DNA of 33,293 nucleotides from Desulfobacula sp. GTDB lineage: Bacteria; Desulfobacterota; Desulfobacteria; Desulfobacterales; Desulfobacteraceae. Each line of letters opens with the position of its first letter. Within the stretch, counting starts at the first letter, position 1. The stretch is from assembly GCA_018702715.1 (NCBI GenBank), contig JABIYQ010000438.1, positions 1-33,293 of the forward strand, given 5' to 3'. A program made the position numbers and the translations under genes. The notes beneath the pieces are model-generated. The model made no database searches and was not told the DNA's origin. It was given only the letters and a program-made list of their open reading frames with translations. This document shows positions 8,941-17,350 of this stretch, one piece after another.

Positions 8941-10476
8941 CTAATATGCATCACTGTCTGCGCCCTCTCCTGAGCTAATCATTCCTTTTTTTGATTTTGT
9001 CTTAACCTTTTTAACAACCGCAGATTTTTTTTCTTTGGGGGCAGCAACGCCATAAGTCATTTGTTTTTTAACCTGCTGTGACATTGCCTGGGAAGATGGA
9101 GACCAGCCCATCACCTTCAGTACCATGGGTTTGTCTGTAAATGGATGAATTAACTCCTTTGTCATGAACCCATGAATGCCTGAGATGTTCTGTTTTGCTG
9201 AAATAGTTTTAATTCTTTCCTGCAATTGATTAAGCGATTTATATTCACTTGTGCCTCCATTTTGTGACGACTCACTTGAGTAGAGGGCAAGGACTTCTCT
9301 TAATTCTTCAGTGGCATTAAATGCAATTTTTTCTCCCATAAAGGTTCGGATAGCACTCATCGCTCTTAACCTTGCTTTTTTACCGGCAACTTCAAATGCC
9401 TTATCCTTACGACCACCGATAACCGTCACGCCGGATTGACCAAAAGATAAAAGCACATGTTCTCCATGTTGGTTAATGTATGCCCGCACTCCTGTTAAGC
9501 ATGCTAACTCAGTAGGATCGTCTGACAATTGTTTTTTAACCTCGGCTTTTGCTTTCTTTCTTGTGAGGCCCTGTGGAGCCATGCCATTTTTCATGCTGTC
9601 TACCATTCTTTGAAGGTTTTGAGACCACAAGGTAATCACTACCACTTGATAGTTATCGTGATAAGAACCTTCAAAAGACTGGATCACCTGCGTTCCCTGG
9701 ATATCAGCAAACGAGCTGGCTGCTGTTTTTACAGATGCTTCACTGATATTACTCAGATCACTCATCTTATTTCTTTTAATTTTTTCATTTTCCTTTTTTT
9801 GTTCTATCTTTTTATTCATATCGATGACATCGGCACCGGTGTTTTCAATGGCCTGATCAAGTTTTGCATCAGCAAGCTTAGATGCTTTTTCAAACAATCC
9901 ATAGATTTTATCTTTTACACCAAATGTATCAATATTCTTTTTAATCGTTGGACTGGCATTCACTATTCTTTCCAGGTCTGCGCGTTCTTTTGGATTTATC
10001 TGCCTTTCAGAACTGCCACGTGCTGTCGTTAAATCAACACCAAGAAACAAGGCGGTTTTTACCTTTGCTTCAAGCTCAGCTCGCTGGTAGGCAAGATATC
10101 TGCTGTCAATATAGCCCGGGTTATCGGGTTGGGCGTTGACCGGTGCTGAACCGATACTTATATATAAAAGTTTGCCGTCCTTGAGGTTGCGTCCTTCTTC
10201 CAAACCCTTTTCATCGAGCCAGTCCTGAGCAGCCTCCACTGGTACCTGATTTTCTGCAAGGAGGTGTCCCTGGTTTTTCTGTTCTTCGCTAACGATCTGT
10301 ACTCCCGGACTAGTCGTTATCACTTTCCAATCATTAGAACTCATTGACACAGCAGCCTTCTCGCTCTCATCTGGTCCCTGGGCTGATGACTGGACAGTTA
10401 ACATTAAAAAACAGACCAAAACCAAAATCAGTTTAAAAAAACACTTTTCAATCCCATTTTCGCAGAATTTTTCCAT
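8941..10476 (-). CDS. Exported protein with LPP20-like repeat and lysine-rich tail, function unknown
   Basis: A 511-aa protein with signal peptide (cleavage near SSAQ-G). An N-terminal domain (residues about 75-190) contains 'LLYISIGSAPVN' followed by a long amphipathic helix ('RAELEAKVKTALFLGVDL'). Residues about 215-245 are a charged helical linker. A C-terminal unit (about 340-470) has the 'AGKKARLRAMSAIRTFMGE' helix and 'GIHGFMTKELIHP' motif shared with the 6350-7315 protein. The last 30 residues are lysine-rich. I do not recognise a named family. The ATG has AAGGAG seven bases upstream. It is the first gene of the 10476-3008 set and the promoter-like site at 10563-10592 lies in front of it. 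Confidence 0.75.
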   Translation of the reverse strand: MEKFCENGIEKCFFKLILVLVCFLMLTVQSSAQGPDESEKAAVSMSSNDWKVITTSPGVQIVSEEQKNQGHLLAENQVPVEAAQDWLDEKGLEEGRNLKDGKLLYISIGSAPVNAQPDNPGYIDSRYLAYQRAELEAKVKTALFLGVDLTTARGSSERQINPKERADLERIVNASPTIKKNIDTFGVKDKIYGLFEKASKLADAKLDQAIENTGADVIDMNKKIEQKKENEKIKRNKMSDLSNISEASVKTAASSFADIQGTQVIQSFEGSYHDNYQVVVITLWSQNLQRMVDSMKNGMAPQGLTRKKAKAEVKKQLSDDPTELACLTGVRAYINQHGEHVLLSFGQSGVTVIGGRKDKAFEVAGKKARLRAMSAIRTFMGEKIAFNATEELREVLALYSSESSQNGGTSEYKSLNQLQERIKTISAKQNISGIHGFMTKELIHPFTDKPMVLKVMGWSPSSQAMSQQVKKQMTYGVAAPKEKKSAVVKKVKTKSKKGMISSGEGADSDAY

Positions 10477-10562
10477 TGTGCTTCTCCTTTGTGAATTATT
10501 CGTAAGGTTTTTACTTTCTCTTATTTTGTGTCGTAATGAATTTCTATCTAAATGGTTATAGT

Positions 10563-10592
10563 TTTTTAATCAGTTTCTTGTTTTAATGTCAA
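10563..10592 (-). promoter_or_regulatory. Candidate sigma-70-type promoter for the 10476-3008 gene set
   Basis: On the minus strand a perfect TTGACA (complement of 10587-10592) is followed after 18 bases by TAAAAA (10568-10563), about 90 bases upstream of the 10476 start codon. The -10 is a poor match, and AT-rich sequence makes chance matches common. The remaining gap 10593-10865 contains no gene that I can see; beyond it begins the conserved block behind DGR target 1. Confidence 0.35.
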
Positions 10593-10865
10593 TTTTTTAA
10601 TTTCTTTTGTTTACAATGACGAATTCATTTTATTTTTGTTCATTTTTTTATTAAAAATAATTTTGAACAAATAAAGATTTGTCACGTGTAGCGTCTGTGT
10701 GCTTCAGCAACTGCGAGGTTTAAATCGTCCTTTGTTTCAGGGATAACAGTTAGGTAGATGTGGGATTTCGGGCGCTACTGCTCTTGCTGTTCGTGTCATA
10801 TTTTAATGAATCAAATGCTCTGGTTTTTGTTATTAATTAAATATGGTGTCCACGAAATTTACCCG

Positions 10866-10997
10866 CGTCCGCATCCGGACCCTGATGCCCCGACCCTTCC
10901 GCTGCTCCGCAATACTCCAGGGTACGTGTCATCATGACCAGCTGCTCCTGCTGTCCTGATGCTTTGCCATTCTACTGACCTGTTTCTACTGTTCTAT
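10866..10997 (-). other. Conserved 3' block behind target 1 (copy 1 of 3)
   Basis: 132 bases following VR1 that recur without gaps behind VR2 (14503-14634) and VR3 (17351-17482), although they lie past the stop codon. A 23-base core covering 10890-10912 is identical in all three copies. It holds a possible hairpin: CGACCCT 10891-10897 pairs with AGGGT 10919-10923 plus CG 10925-10926 around one bulged base. A second short stem is GCATC 10871-10875 with GATGC 10884-10888; in copies 2 and 3 it keeps pairing through G-U changes. DGRs need a hairpin downstream of the initiation-of-mutagenic-homing site, so this is a candidate cis element. Confidence 0.7.
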
Positions 10998-12673
10998 TGC
11001 CGGACTCGGGAAAGACAGAGGCGGAACCCAATGTAACTGAAACGGATATCAGCAGAGTCCCTGACCCGGTTCGCTGCACGCACGTCCCTGGGGCCGCTGT
11101 TCCAGCTGCCACCACGGATCACGCGGGAATCTCCACCGGAAGTTATCACAGGATTGTTGCGATCATGTTTTGAATAGGCATTTTTATCATACACATCTTC
11201 GCACCACTCCCAGACATTGCCCAGCATGTCATAAAGGCCAAAGGGATTGACTCTGAATGTGCCGACAGGTGATGTATATTGATACCCGTCACTACAGGGG
11301 AATGAAGAATTCCAGTTGTCTTTGTCAGCCACATTGGCATATTTACAAGCTTCTGCGACATTGGTGCCCCAGAATCGCATGAAATCAGTGCCACCCCTGG
11401 CAGCATACGCCCATTGGGCTTCTGTGGGAAGGGCAAAGTTCTGGCCTGTTTTTGTGCTCAGCCATTTGATGAATTCTTTGGCATCGTTCCATGACACACA
11501 GACAACTGGGTGAGCGTCATCCTGGCTGTATCCTGTTTTTTCCCAGTTATAGCCCGGCAGTTCTTTCCATTTCCAGTCTGTCTCTTTATTGGAAATATAG
11601 GCTTTACCCTTTTTGTCTGCATCGGTTTTGTAGCCGGTTTGATTGATAAACTGCCTGAACTGTCCCTTTGTCACCTCGGTCTTTGCCGCCCAGAATCCGT
11701 CCACACAGGTTTCATGCCGGGGAAGTTCGTCATCATAAAATTTATTGTATGTTTCCTTTCCCGCTTCTTTTATCAGATACTGCTTTTCAGCTTTGCTCTG
11801 ACCCATTCGAAAACATCCCTTTGGCACCCACACAAACTCCATGCCGGTTACAGGGTCTTTCCAGGTGTCTTTCGGGCTGGGAATAGCCGGAGCAATGGCT
11901 TTTCTTTCAGATTCAACTTCTTTTGTACCGCCAGCAAGAAAGTATTTTTCTACAGGCGTTGATGAGATCCACGGCACTTGATCGTTGTTAGTCGCTCTCA
12001 TGACATCCAACCCGGTCTGGTTGAGCATCTCCTGGACTGAAAGGACAGGGTTTTCCAGATTTTTCAAGAGTTGAGCCGTGTAGGTACCGTTACGCCCCAC
12101 ACCATCAGCCGCTTTCCTGCCGGGTGCAGTGGCATAGGCAATGATGGAACCTGTGGGTGCATCCATTCGGGCAAGACCTCTGGCACTGCCCCTGCCGCTG
12201 AAACTTCTGAACGGGTTGTCCCGGCAGGCATCCAGAATTATAATGTTAAGTTTGTTGTTGGCTTCTTCCATCGCCCCAAGTACGTACATCATTTTCAAGC
12301 CCTGGTCCTCAATATCATATTTACGTTTAATATCCACACCCACCGGCACCATAAAGTTGGTTCCATCCACTTGGACACCATGGCCGGCGTAATAAAAAAG
12401 GCCCACACCGCCCTGTTTAATCTTATCACCGAATATCCGCACGGCATTACGAATCCGACTTCGGTCGGCATTGGTCCTGAGGATTACCTCAAACCCGAGT
12501 TTTTCAAGGGCCGCCTTCATGTCAGTGGCATCGTTCACCGGGTTTTGTAAAGGATCTATTGATTTATAGGCGCTGTTCCCGATCACAAGTGCGGTGCGGT
12601 TGGCAGCCGCAGCCATATGAACAGAGGCAATAAACAGCAGCAGTGTTATAAAAAATATGATTTTTTGTGTCAT
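10994..12673 (-). CDS. DGR target 1: exported caspase-like protease fused to FGE-sulfatase/C-type-lectin-like domain
   Basis: 559 aa. Signal peptide (residues 1-23, AAAA-N), then a C14 caspase-like domain with 'RTALVIGNSAY', catalytic His98 in YYAGHG and Cys150 in LDACRDNPF. An FGE-sulfatase domain follows (about 275-559: 'WKDPVTGMEFVWVPKGCFRMG', 'LPTEAQWAYAARGG', 'GNVWEWCEDVYD') and ends in the DGR variable region 'RGGSW....RAANR....GFRLCLSR'. The ATG at 12671-12673 has AGGAG six bases upstream and is preferred over an ATG 39 bases earlier. The catalytic cysteines of true formylglycine-generating enzyme (after GGSY in the human enzyme) are absent here, and that position varies, so the domain should bind ligand rather than oxidise cysteine. 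It lies about 180 bases past the TR and may be read from the same transcript. Confidence 0.93.
   Translation of the reverse strand: MTQKIIFFITLLLFIASVHMAAAANRTALVIGNSAYKSIDPLQNPVNDATDMKAALEKLGFEVILRTNADRSRIRNAVRIFGDKIKQGGVGLFYYAGHGVQVDGTNFMVPVGVDIKRKYDIEDQGLKMMYVLGAMEEANNKLNIIILDACRDNPFRSFSGRGSARGLARMDAPTGSIIAYATAPGRKAADGVGRNGTYTAQLLKNLENPVLSVQEMLNQTGLDVMRATNNDQVPWISSTPVEKYFLAGGTKEVESERKAIAPAIPSPKDTWKDPVTGMEFVWVPKGCFRMGQSKAEKQYLIKEAGKETYNKFYDDELPRHETCVDGFWAAKTEVTKGQFRQFINQTGYKTDADKKGKAYISNKETDWKWKELPGYNWEKTGYSQDDAHPVVCVSWNDAKEFIKWLSTKTGQNFALPTEAQWAYAARGGTDFMRFWGTNVAEACKYANVADKDNWNSSFPCSDGYQYTSPVGTFRVNPFGLYDMLGNVWEWCEDVYDKNAYSKHDRNNPVITSGGDSRVIRGGSWNSGPRDVRAANRVRDSADIRFSYIGFRLCLSRVRQ
10998..11132 (-). 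repeat. Variable repeat VR1 (3' end of target 1)
   Basis: 135 bp aligned without gaps to the TR at 12856-12990 (offset 1858). I count 15 differences at TR adenines (coding strand) plus the shared non-adenine change opposite TR position 12862. Relative to the TR-encoded Asn residues the protein now reads Ile, Asn, Ser, Gly, Asp, Asn, Val, Asp, Ile, Phe, Tyr. Confidence 0.95.
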
Positions 12674-12834
12674 CTGGCTCTCCTGAATCTTATATTTAAC
12701 CCGTTTTTTCATCCCCTGCTTTAAAATTGTACTGTCCGGGCCTTTGAATCACCTTGACGGTTTTTTTCTACCAGCCCGATCAGTAGTAATACGCTCTTTG
12801 TTCCCCAAAAAAGGGAAGCGGGAATATACGTTGT

Positions 12835-12861
12835 CCGGCAATTATCAATTATCACTGCCGG
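12835..12861. repeat. Inverted repeat at the 3' edge of the template repeat
   Basis: CCGGCA (12835-12840) and TGCCGG (12856-12861) can form a 6-bp GC-rich stem with a 15-nt AT-rich loop containing a tandem TGATAAT. It straddles the 3' end of the TR and includes its last conserved bases. It is absent behind the VRs, which carry the 132-bp block instead, so it could mark the end of the template RNA or act as an RT recognition element. Confidence 0.5.
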
Positions 12862-12990
12862 GCTCGGGAAAGACAGAGGCGGAACCCTATGTTACTGTTT
12901 CGGTTATCAGCAGAGTTCCTGTTCCGGTTCGCTGCACGCACGTTCCTGGGGTTGTTGTTCCAGCTGCCACCACGGTTCACGCGGGAATTT
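12856..12990 (-). repeat. DGR template repeat (TR)
   Basis: Non-coding template between the RT stop (13011) and target 1. Read on the minus strand it would encode an FGE-type tail with eleven AAC codons at the positions that vary in the targets (NRGGSWNNNPRNVRAANRNR and onward). Every other base is identical to the VRs except position 12862, the likely initiation-of-mutagenic-homing difference that keeps information flow one-way from TR to VR. A 66-codon open frame runs through it (12852-13052), but it overlaps the RT 3' end, has no supporting ribosome site and should not be annotated as a gene. It is probably transcribed with RT. Confidence 0.95.
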
Positions 12991-13008
12991 TCCTGTATAT
13001 CCCTGTTT

Positions 13009-14007
13009 TTAAATATCCATGCATTTTCTGGCAAGATTTTTACGCCATCCATAACTATTTATATGATAAAGCCCTGCCCATAACGCATTGGTTCTCTCCT
13101 GCAAATCAAGTGCATCCATTGTTTTGGATCTGTATTTTTTTTCATATTGTTTAATCCGGACACGAATCCTTTTTTTGGAGGATGAACTCAGCTTTAAAAC
13201 CCCGGGGTAAATCACAGAGCCCAGAAACCCGATTCCTTTATCGGTCCGGTTAATCTGTCCTCCATTTTTTATGTGAAGTTTAAGGTCGTTGTTCAGATAT
13301 TGTCTGCTGTCATCCCTCAACTGACAAAGCATGGATTTGTCCCCTACAATAAGCATATCATCCATATATCTTAAATAAAACCTTGCCTTTTTTGCCTGCT
13401 TGATCCAGTGATCAAACCGGGTCAGATAAAAGTTTGCAAAATACTGGCTGGTCAGATTGCCCAGGGGCAGTCCTTTCCCATGAGCTGTATTGTAGGACTC
13501 AATAATATCAAATAAGATAACCAATACTTTTTTATCCTTTATCCTGCTATACAGCATTTGCTTTAAAATAGCATGATCAACGGAATCAAAAAACTTTGAA
13601 ATATCCATTTTAAGATAAAAATCATGGCAGGCCGCCCATTTTCTTGCCTTTGAAAGTGCTCCATGCTGCCCTTTGTCTTTCTGGCAGGCATAGCTGTGAA
13701 AAATCTGTGATTGATCCAGAATAGGTCCGCAAACATTCATCAGGGCATGGTGTGCAACTCTTTCCTTAAACGCCGCCGCACAGATATCCCTGGTTTTAGG
13801 ATCATGAACGGTGAAAAAAGAATATGTTCCAAATATCATGGTATCGGTATCGATCTTTATCCTTAAAGTGTGGAGATTTTCAGTAAGATTTTTTCTGAAT
13901 TGAATAACATCCTTTCTATCGGCTTTGCCTTTGGCAGCCTTATGAAAGGCGATCAGCAGGTTTTCATAGTCCAGAATACTAGCCATAAGGTCGCCATATC
14001 TTTTCAT
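13009..14007 (-). CDS. DGR reverse transcriptase
   Basis: 332 aa, the usual size for a DGR RT. Seen: an N-terminal RT block with 'KMDISKFFDSVDH' (first catalytic Asp at 135), 'GLPLGNLTSQYFANFYL' at residues 179-195 with the DGR-type G...SQ motif in place of the SP of many other RTs, and the catalytic YMDD at 214-217. A thumb-like region follows ('KGIGFLGSVIYPG'). No maturase or endonuclease domain is present, which argues against a group II intron. The start codon overlaps the stop of the HRDC gene as ATGA, so the two are translationally coupled. The stop lies about 20 bases before the TR. It should make mutagenised cDNA from TR RNA, probably together with its accessory protein. Confidence 0.95.
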   Translation of the reverse strand: MKRYGDLMASILDYENLLIAFHKAAKGKADRKDVIQFRKNLTENLHTLRIKIDTDTMIFGTYSFFTVHDPKTRDICAAAFKERVAHHALMNVCGPILDQSQIFHSYACQKDKGQHGALSKARKWAACHDFYLKMDISKFFDSVDHAILKQMLYSRIKDKKVLVILFDIIESYNTAHGKGLPLGNLTSQYFANFYLTRFDHWIKQAKKARFYLRYMDDMLIVGDKSMLCQLRDDSRQYLNNDLKLHIKNGGQINRTDKGIGFLGSVIYPGVLKLSSSSKKRIRVRIKQYEKKYRSKTMDALDLQERTNALWAGLYHINSYGWRKNLARKCMDI

Positions 14008-14480
14008 TGGATGGTTTCGTTTTTATGGGTGTCTGCCAAACCTGAAAATATTTCCCGGCACAGGGCAATAAAGGTATTACCATATTTTTTCACCTTTGAT
14101 TCTCCCACGCCTTGAATGGAAAGCAGCCCTTGTTTATTTTCAATCCTTTTTTCCACAATTTTTGCCAGTTGCGCATTGGTGAAAATGGCATAAACCGGCA
14201 CCCCTTCTTTTTCAGCAAGTGATTTTCTCAAATCTCGAAGCTGGGAAAAAATGATAAAATCGTCTTCTGACAATTTTTCCCTATAGTCTATTTTTGGTGC
14301 CGCCTGATTCTTCGCCTTATTTGAATCAAGATATTCCACTATAAATATTAAATAGGGAATTTCCTTTTTAACCACGAAATGGGACTGTACAGAAACCACC
14401 CGGGTTGAAGAAAGAAATCCATTCAAATCTTCCGGCGATTCAGGCGGCGGAACCGGATATGTAAAAATTTTATATTTCAT
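14004..14480 (-). CDS. HRDC-domain DGR accessory protein
   Basis: 158 aa. The N-terminal 65 residues ('YKIFTYPVPPPESPEDLNGF', 'VVSVQSHFV') are a short beta-rich segment seen next to some DGR RTs. Residues about 70-150 form an HRDC-like helical nucleic-acid-binding domain ('LRDLRKSLAEKEGVPVYAIF', 'LLSIQGVGESKVKKYGNTFI'), as in RecQ helicases. DGRs carry either Avd or an HRDC-type accessory; no Avd is visible here, so this protein probably takes that role by holding RNA or cDNA for the RT. AAGGA lies upstream of the ATG. The conserved block behind target 2 begins only 22 bases before this start codon, so that block is also part of this gene's leader. Confidence 0.85.
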   Translation of the reverse strand: MKYKIFTYPVPPPESPEDLNGFLSSTRVVSVQSHFVVKKEIPYLIFIVEYLDSNKAKNQAAPKIDYREKLSEDDFIIFSQLRDLRKSLAEKEGVPVYAIFTNAQLAKIVEKRIENKQGLLSIQGVGESKVKKYGNTFIALCREIFSGLADTHKNETIQ

Positions 14481-14502
14481 TTATTATTCCTTTTTTTCCG
14501 CC

Positions 14503-14634
14503 CGTCCGCACCCGGACCCTGATGCCCCGACCCTTCCGCTGCTCCGCAATGCTCCAGGGTACGAGTCATCCTGACCGGCTGCTTCTGCTGTCCTCATGCT
14601 CTGATATTCTGCTGCCGTGCTCCTGCTGCTCTAT
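14503..14634 (-). other. Conserved 3' block behind target 2 (copy 2 of 3)
   Basis: Collinear with 10866-10997 and 17351-17482. The distal half, away from the VR, is better conserved than the part next to the stop codon. It retains the CGACCCT/AGGGT-CG stem and the GCACC/GATGC stem, the latter through a G-U pair. It fills nearly the whole gap between target 2 and the HRDC gene. Confidence 0.7.
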
Positions 14635-16535
14635 TGCCGGACTCGGGAAAGACAGAGGCGGAACCCAATGAAACTGTTTCGGATACCAGCAGAGCTCCTG
14701 CCCCGGTCCGCTGCACGCACGCGCCCGGGGTCGTTGCGCCAGCCGCCACCACGGAGCACGCGGGAATTTCCACCGGAAGTTATCACAGGATTGTTGCGAA
14801 CATGCCTTGAATAGGCATTTTTATCATACACATCTTCACACCACTCCCAGACATTGCCGCTCATATCATAGATGCCAAGGCCGTTGGGGTCTTTTGTTCC
14901 GACCCGATGGGTATTACTTCCGCTGTTGGAGTAATACCATGCAACACTGTCTACATCATTTCCACCTGCATATATCTGATCCCTGCCCCCGCTTCTGGCA
15001 GCATATTCCCACTGGGCTTCTGTGGGCAAAGAAAAGCTGTTGCCGGACTGCTGCTTGAGCTTGGAAATATATTGTTGGGCATCATTCCAGGATATAGTCT
15101 CGACCGGATAATCATCCCCTGATCGAAACTTTGAAGGATTGGAACTCATGATTTTCTTCCACTGCCCTTGGGTCACCTCATATTTGCCCATCCAGAACCC
15201 CTCCACGCAGACCTCGTGAACCGGTTTTTCATCAGGGTCGCCTGAGCTGCTGCCCATCTGGTAGCACCCCTCTGGAACCCACACAACCTCCATGCCGGTT
15301 ACAGGGTCTTTCCAGTTCTGCCCCGTCCTGGCTGAATCTTTTTTAAGTTCAACATAAAGATCAACCCCTTCTCCACCAGAAACCCGTATGGGTTCAATCC
15401 TGGTGATATAATCGGTTTTCGACACCTGAATCCGGTATTGTCCGGCATCAAGTTTAATTCCATCCACATATTTCGGGGTGATATCAAGTATCTTTATCGT
15501 GCAGTCTGCAGGCTGGGTAGTGACATATAGCCTACCCTTGGTTTTTTCCCACTCAAAATAAAAGGTTACAACCGCTTTTCTGTTGCTGTTAACTTTTACC
15601 TTTTTTTCAATGGCATCATAGCCCTTAAGTCTTGCTTTTACCCTGTAGGTGCCGGGATCAATGCTGTCAATATCCAGAGGGGCTTTGCCTTTAAAGCCCT
15701 GGTCAATAAATATATCTGCTCCTCCTGGATCGGATATGATGCTCAGCTTTCCCTTGCTGCTGCCTTTAGCAATCGGAGTTGTTACAGTGGTGATTCCCCG
15801 GGCCAGGAAATATTTTGGCACCGGTGTTGAAGACACCCAGGGCACCTGCTTATCATTGGTCTGTTTCATTACCCCCAGCCCTGTCTGGTTAAAAACTTCC
15901 TGGACTGCCAGGCCGGGGTTTTCAAGATTCTTTAAAAGTTCTCCAGTATACACGCCATTTCTGCCAATGCCGTCTTCTGCAAGAAAACCCGGGGATGTTG
16001 CATAGGCGATAATAGAACCGGGTGGAGCATCCATCTTGGCAAGCCCTTTGGAGGCGGATCGAAAACTTCTGGCGAAGGGGTTGTTCCTACAGGCATCGAG
16101 AACGACAATATTTAACCGGTTACCTGCTTCTTTCATCTTACCAAGAATTCTTCCGGCATTGATGCCTTCAAACTCAACATCGGATGCTGATTCGACTTTT
16201 GAATTAACAGGGATTAAATAATTAATATTGTTGATCTGGATACCATGACCGGCAAAATAAAAAATCCCCACTTCAGACCGGGCAAGCTTTCTGGCAAAAA
16301 GATTTATTCCATCTACCATACTTCGTTTATCCGCATCCGTGCGAAGGACAACATCAAACCCCAGTATTTCAAGCTTGGCTGCGATATCTTTTGCATCATT
16401 CACAGGATTTTTAAGGGGAGATGCCTGATAATTACTGTTCCCGATGACAAGGGCAGTGCGATTGGATGCATAGACCAATGACTGATAAAAAGTAAACGCG
16501 ATCAGCAGCAGGAAAAAGATCATTTTTCTGTTCAT
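14631..16535 (-). CDS. DGR target 2: exported caspase-like protease with PEGA-like region and FGE-sulfatase domain
   Basis: 634 aa. Signal peptide (residues 1-23), C14 caspase-like domain with 'RTALVIGNSNY', His97 (YFAGHG) and Cys149 (LDACRNNPF). Residues about 265-410 contain one PEGA-type repeat ('GKLSIISDPGGADIFIDQGF' ... 'PGTYRVKARLKGYDAIEKKV') and a second related unit ('GRLYVTTQPADCTIKIL'), beta modules common between periplasmic domains. The FGE-sulfatase domain (about 415-634) ends in VR2. The ATG at 16533-16535 has GGAG eight bases upstream and is preferred over an in-frame ATG 24 bases earlier. The caspase half is close to target 1, while the FGE half is closest to target 3, suggesting duplication with domain shuffling. 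Confidence 0.93.
   Translation of the reverse strand: MNRKMIFFLLLIAFTFYQSLVYASNRTALVIGNSNYQASPLKNPVNDAKDIAAKLEILGFDVVLRTDADKRSMVDGINLFARKLARSEVGIFYFAGHGIQINNINYLIPVNSKVESASDVEFEGINAGRILGKMKEAGNRLNIVVLDACRNNPFARSFRSASKGLAKMDAPPGSIIAYATSPGFLAEDGIGRNGVYTGELLKNLENPGLAVQEVFNQTGLGVMKQTNDKQVPWVSSTPVPKYFLARGITTVTTPIAKGSSKGKLSIISDPGGADIFIDQGFKGKAPLDIDSIDPGTYRVKARLKGYDAIEKKVKVNSNRKAVVTFYFEWEKTKGRLYVTTQPADCTIKILDITPKYVDGIKLDAGQYRIQVSKTDYITRIEPIRVSGGEGVDLYVELKKDSARTGQNWKDPVTGMEVVWVPEGCYQMGSSSGDPDEKPVHEVCVEGFWMGKYEVTQGQWKKIMSSNPSKFRSGDDYPVETISWNDAQQYISKLKQQSGNSFSLPTEAQWEYAARSGGRDQIYAGGNDVDSVAWYYSNSGSNTHRVGTKDPNGLGIYDMSGNVWEWCEDVYDKNAYSRHVRNNPVITSGGNSRVLRGGGWRNDPGRVRAADRGRSSAGIRNSFIGFRLCLSRVRQ
14635..14769 (-). 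repeat. Variable repeat VR2 (3' end of target 2)
   Basis: Aligned without gaps to the TR (offset 1779). I count 18 differences at TR adenines, the most of the three, plus the shared site opposite 12862. Besides the Asn codons, two other codons are changed through their adenines: the Ser of GGSW is now Gly and the Asp of SAD is now Gly. Confidence 0.95.
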
Positions 16536-16703
16536 TTTATTCACTCCCCAATTTGGCAATGGTATTCAATATCTTTTCTTATAAAAATTTTATCGAATAA
16601 AAGTCAAATTTTTCCAAACTTTATTCAAAAAAGAGACATGGAATTCGCAGGCCATTCCGGAACACGCCCGGAATTATAGGAACAGGATTTTTCAAGAATT
16701 TGG

Positions 16704-17294
16704 CTAATCTGCGAGCTCAAACTCTACCCTTCTATTTTTCTGTTTGTTGTAAGAACTTGTGTTCGGCATCAGGGGATCAAGTTCCCCATACCCTCTTATA
16801 CGCAGTCTGTCTTCAGAAATATCAAAAGCTGTAACAAGATATGCTTCGACAGAATCAGCGCGGTCAAAACTCAGTTTCAGATTGTATTGTTCTGTACCAT
16901 CAGCGTCAGTGTGCCCGTTCACCATGATATCCCTGTTTTTAAGCTCACGTGAAAGCAAAGCCTTTCCTACCTCTTTAAGAAGGGGATAAGAAGATTTTTT
17001 CAAGACAGAAGAATTGGTATCAAACTCTATTTTAATCTTAAGTCTTGGAATATCCACATTTTCTACAACCTCAATGATTATTTCTTCCATTTTATTATCA
17101 ATTCTCTGGATCACCTTTATGTCCCGCTTTTTATTGACAAGGCTCCTGTATTTTACAGGAGTTCTGGTAAGCTCTTTTATCATTTCCTGACTTGTGGTTT
17201 GGAACCCGTCATCATCTGCCAATCCAATAAATGGAGATAATAAAAAATTAAGGACGATAAATAAAACCACCCGGCTTTTGTATTTGGATTTCAT
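16704..17294 (-). CDS. OmpA-domain peptidoglycan-binding protein
   Basis: 196 aa with a signal peptide (cleavage near GLA-D) and a C-terminal OmpA/MotB domain from about residue 80: 'IEFDTNSSVL', 'MVNGHTDADGTEQYNLKLSF', 'RADSVEAYLV', 'LRIRGYGELDP' and the closing 'NRRVEFEL'. These are the residues that bind diaminopimelate in peptidoglycan. No beta-barrel precedes the domain and no lipobox is seen, so it is periplasmic or loosely anchored. It lies between DGR targets 2 and 3 with gaps of about 170-180 bases each side, and may tether the exported caspase proteins to the wall; that is inference. AAGGGG lies upstream of the ATG. Confidence 0.9.
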   Translation of the reverse strand: MKSKYKSRVVLFIVLNFLLSPFIGLADDDGFQTTSQEMIKELTRTPVKYRSLVNKKRDIKVIQRIDNKMEEIIIEVVENVDIPRLKIKIEFDTNSSVLKKSSYPLLKEVGKALLSRELKNRDIMVNGHTDADGTEQYNLKLSFDRADSVEAYLVTAFDISEDRLRIRGYGELDPLMPNTSSYNKQKNRRVEFELAD

Positions 17295-17350
17295 GTCACA
17301 CCCCTTGTCTTTTTTCAGTTTGTAAAAGTTTTCCTAAAGCCTCAAATGGT

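Noticed and set aside
9529..10032. 167-codon plus-strand open frame inside the 8941-10476 gene
   Set aside because: Antisense shadow of a well-supported gene with signal peptide and ribosome site; its translation has no recognisable features.
11510..11962. 150-codon plus-strand open frame within target 1
   Set aside because: Antisense shadow over the conserved FGE-coding region.
12852..13052. 66-codon open frame reading through the TR with an FGE-like tail
   Set aside because: It is the template repeat read as protein. It overlaps the RT 3' end, lacks a ribosome site and begins inside RT; its open frame follows from similarity to the VRs.
13009..14007. Reverse transcriptase as a group II intron or retron
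   Set aside because: No maturase or endonuclease domain, no intron RNA ends and no msr/msd; the SQ motif, TR and VRs fit a DGR.
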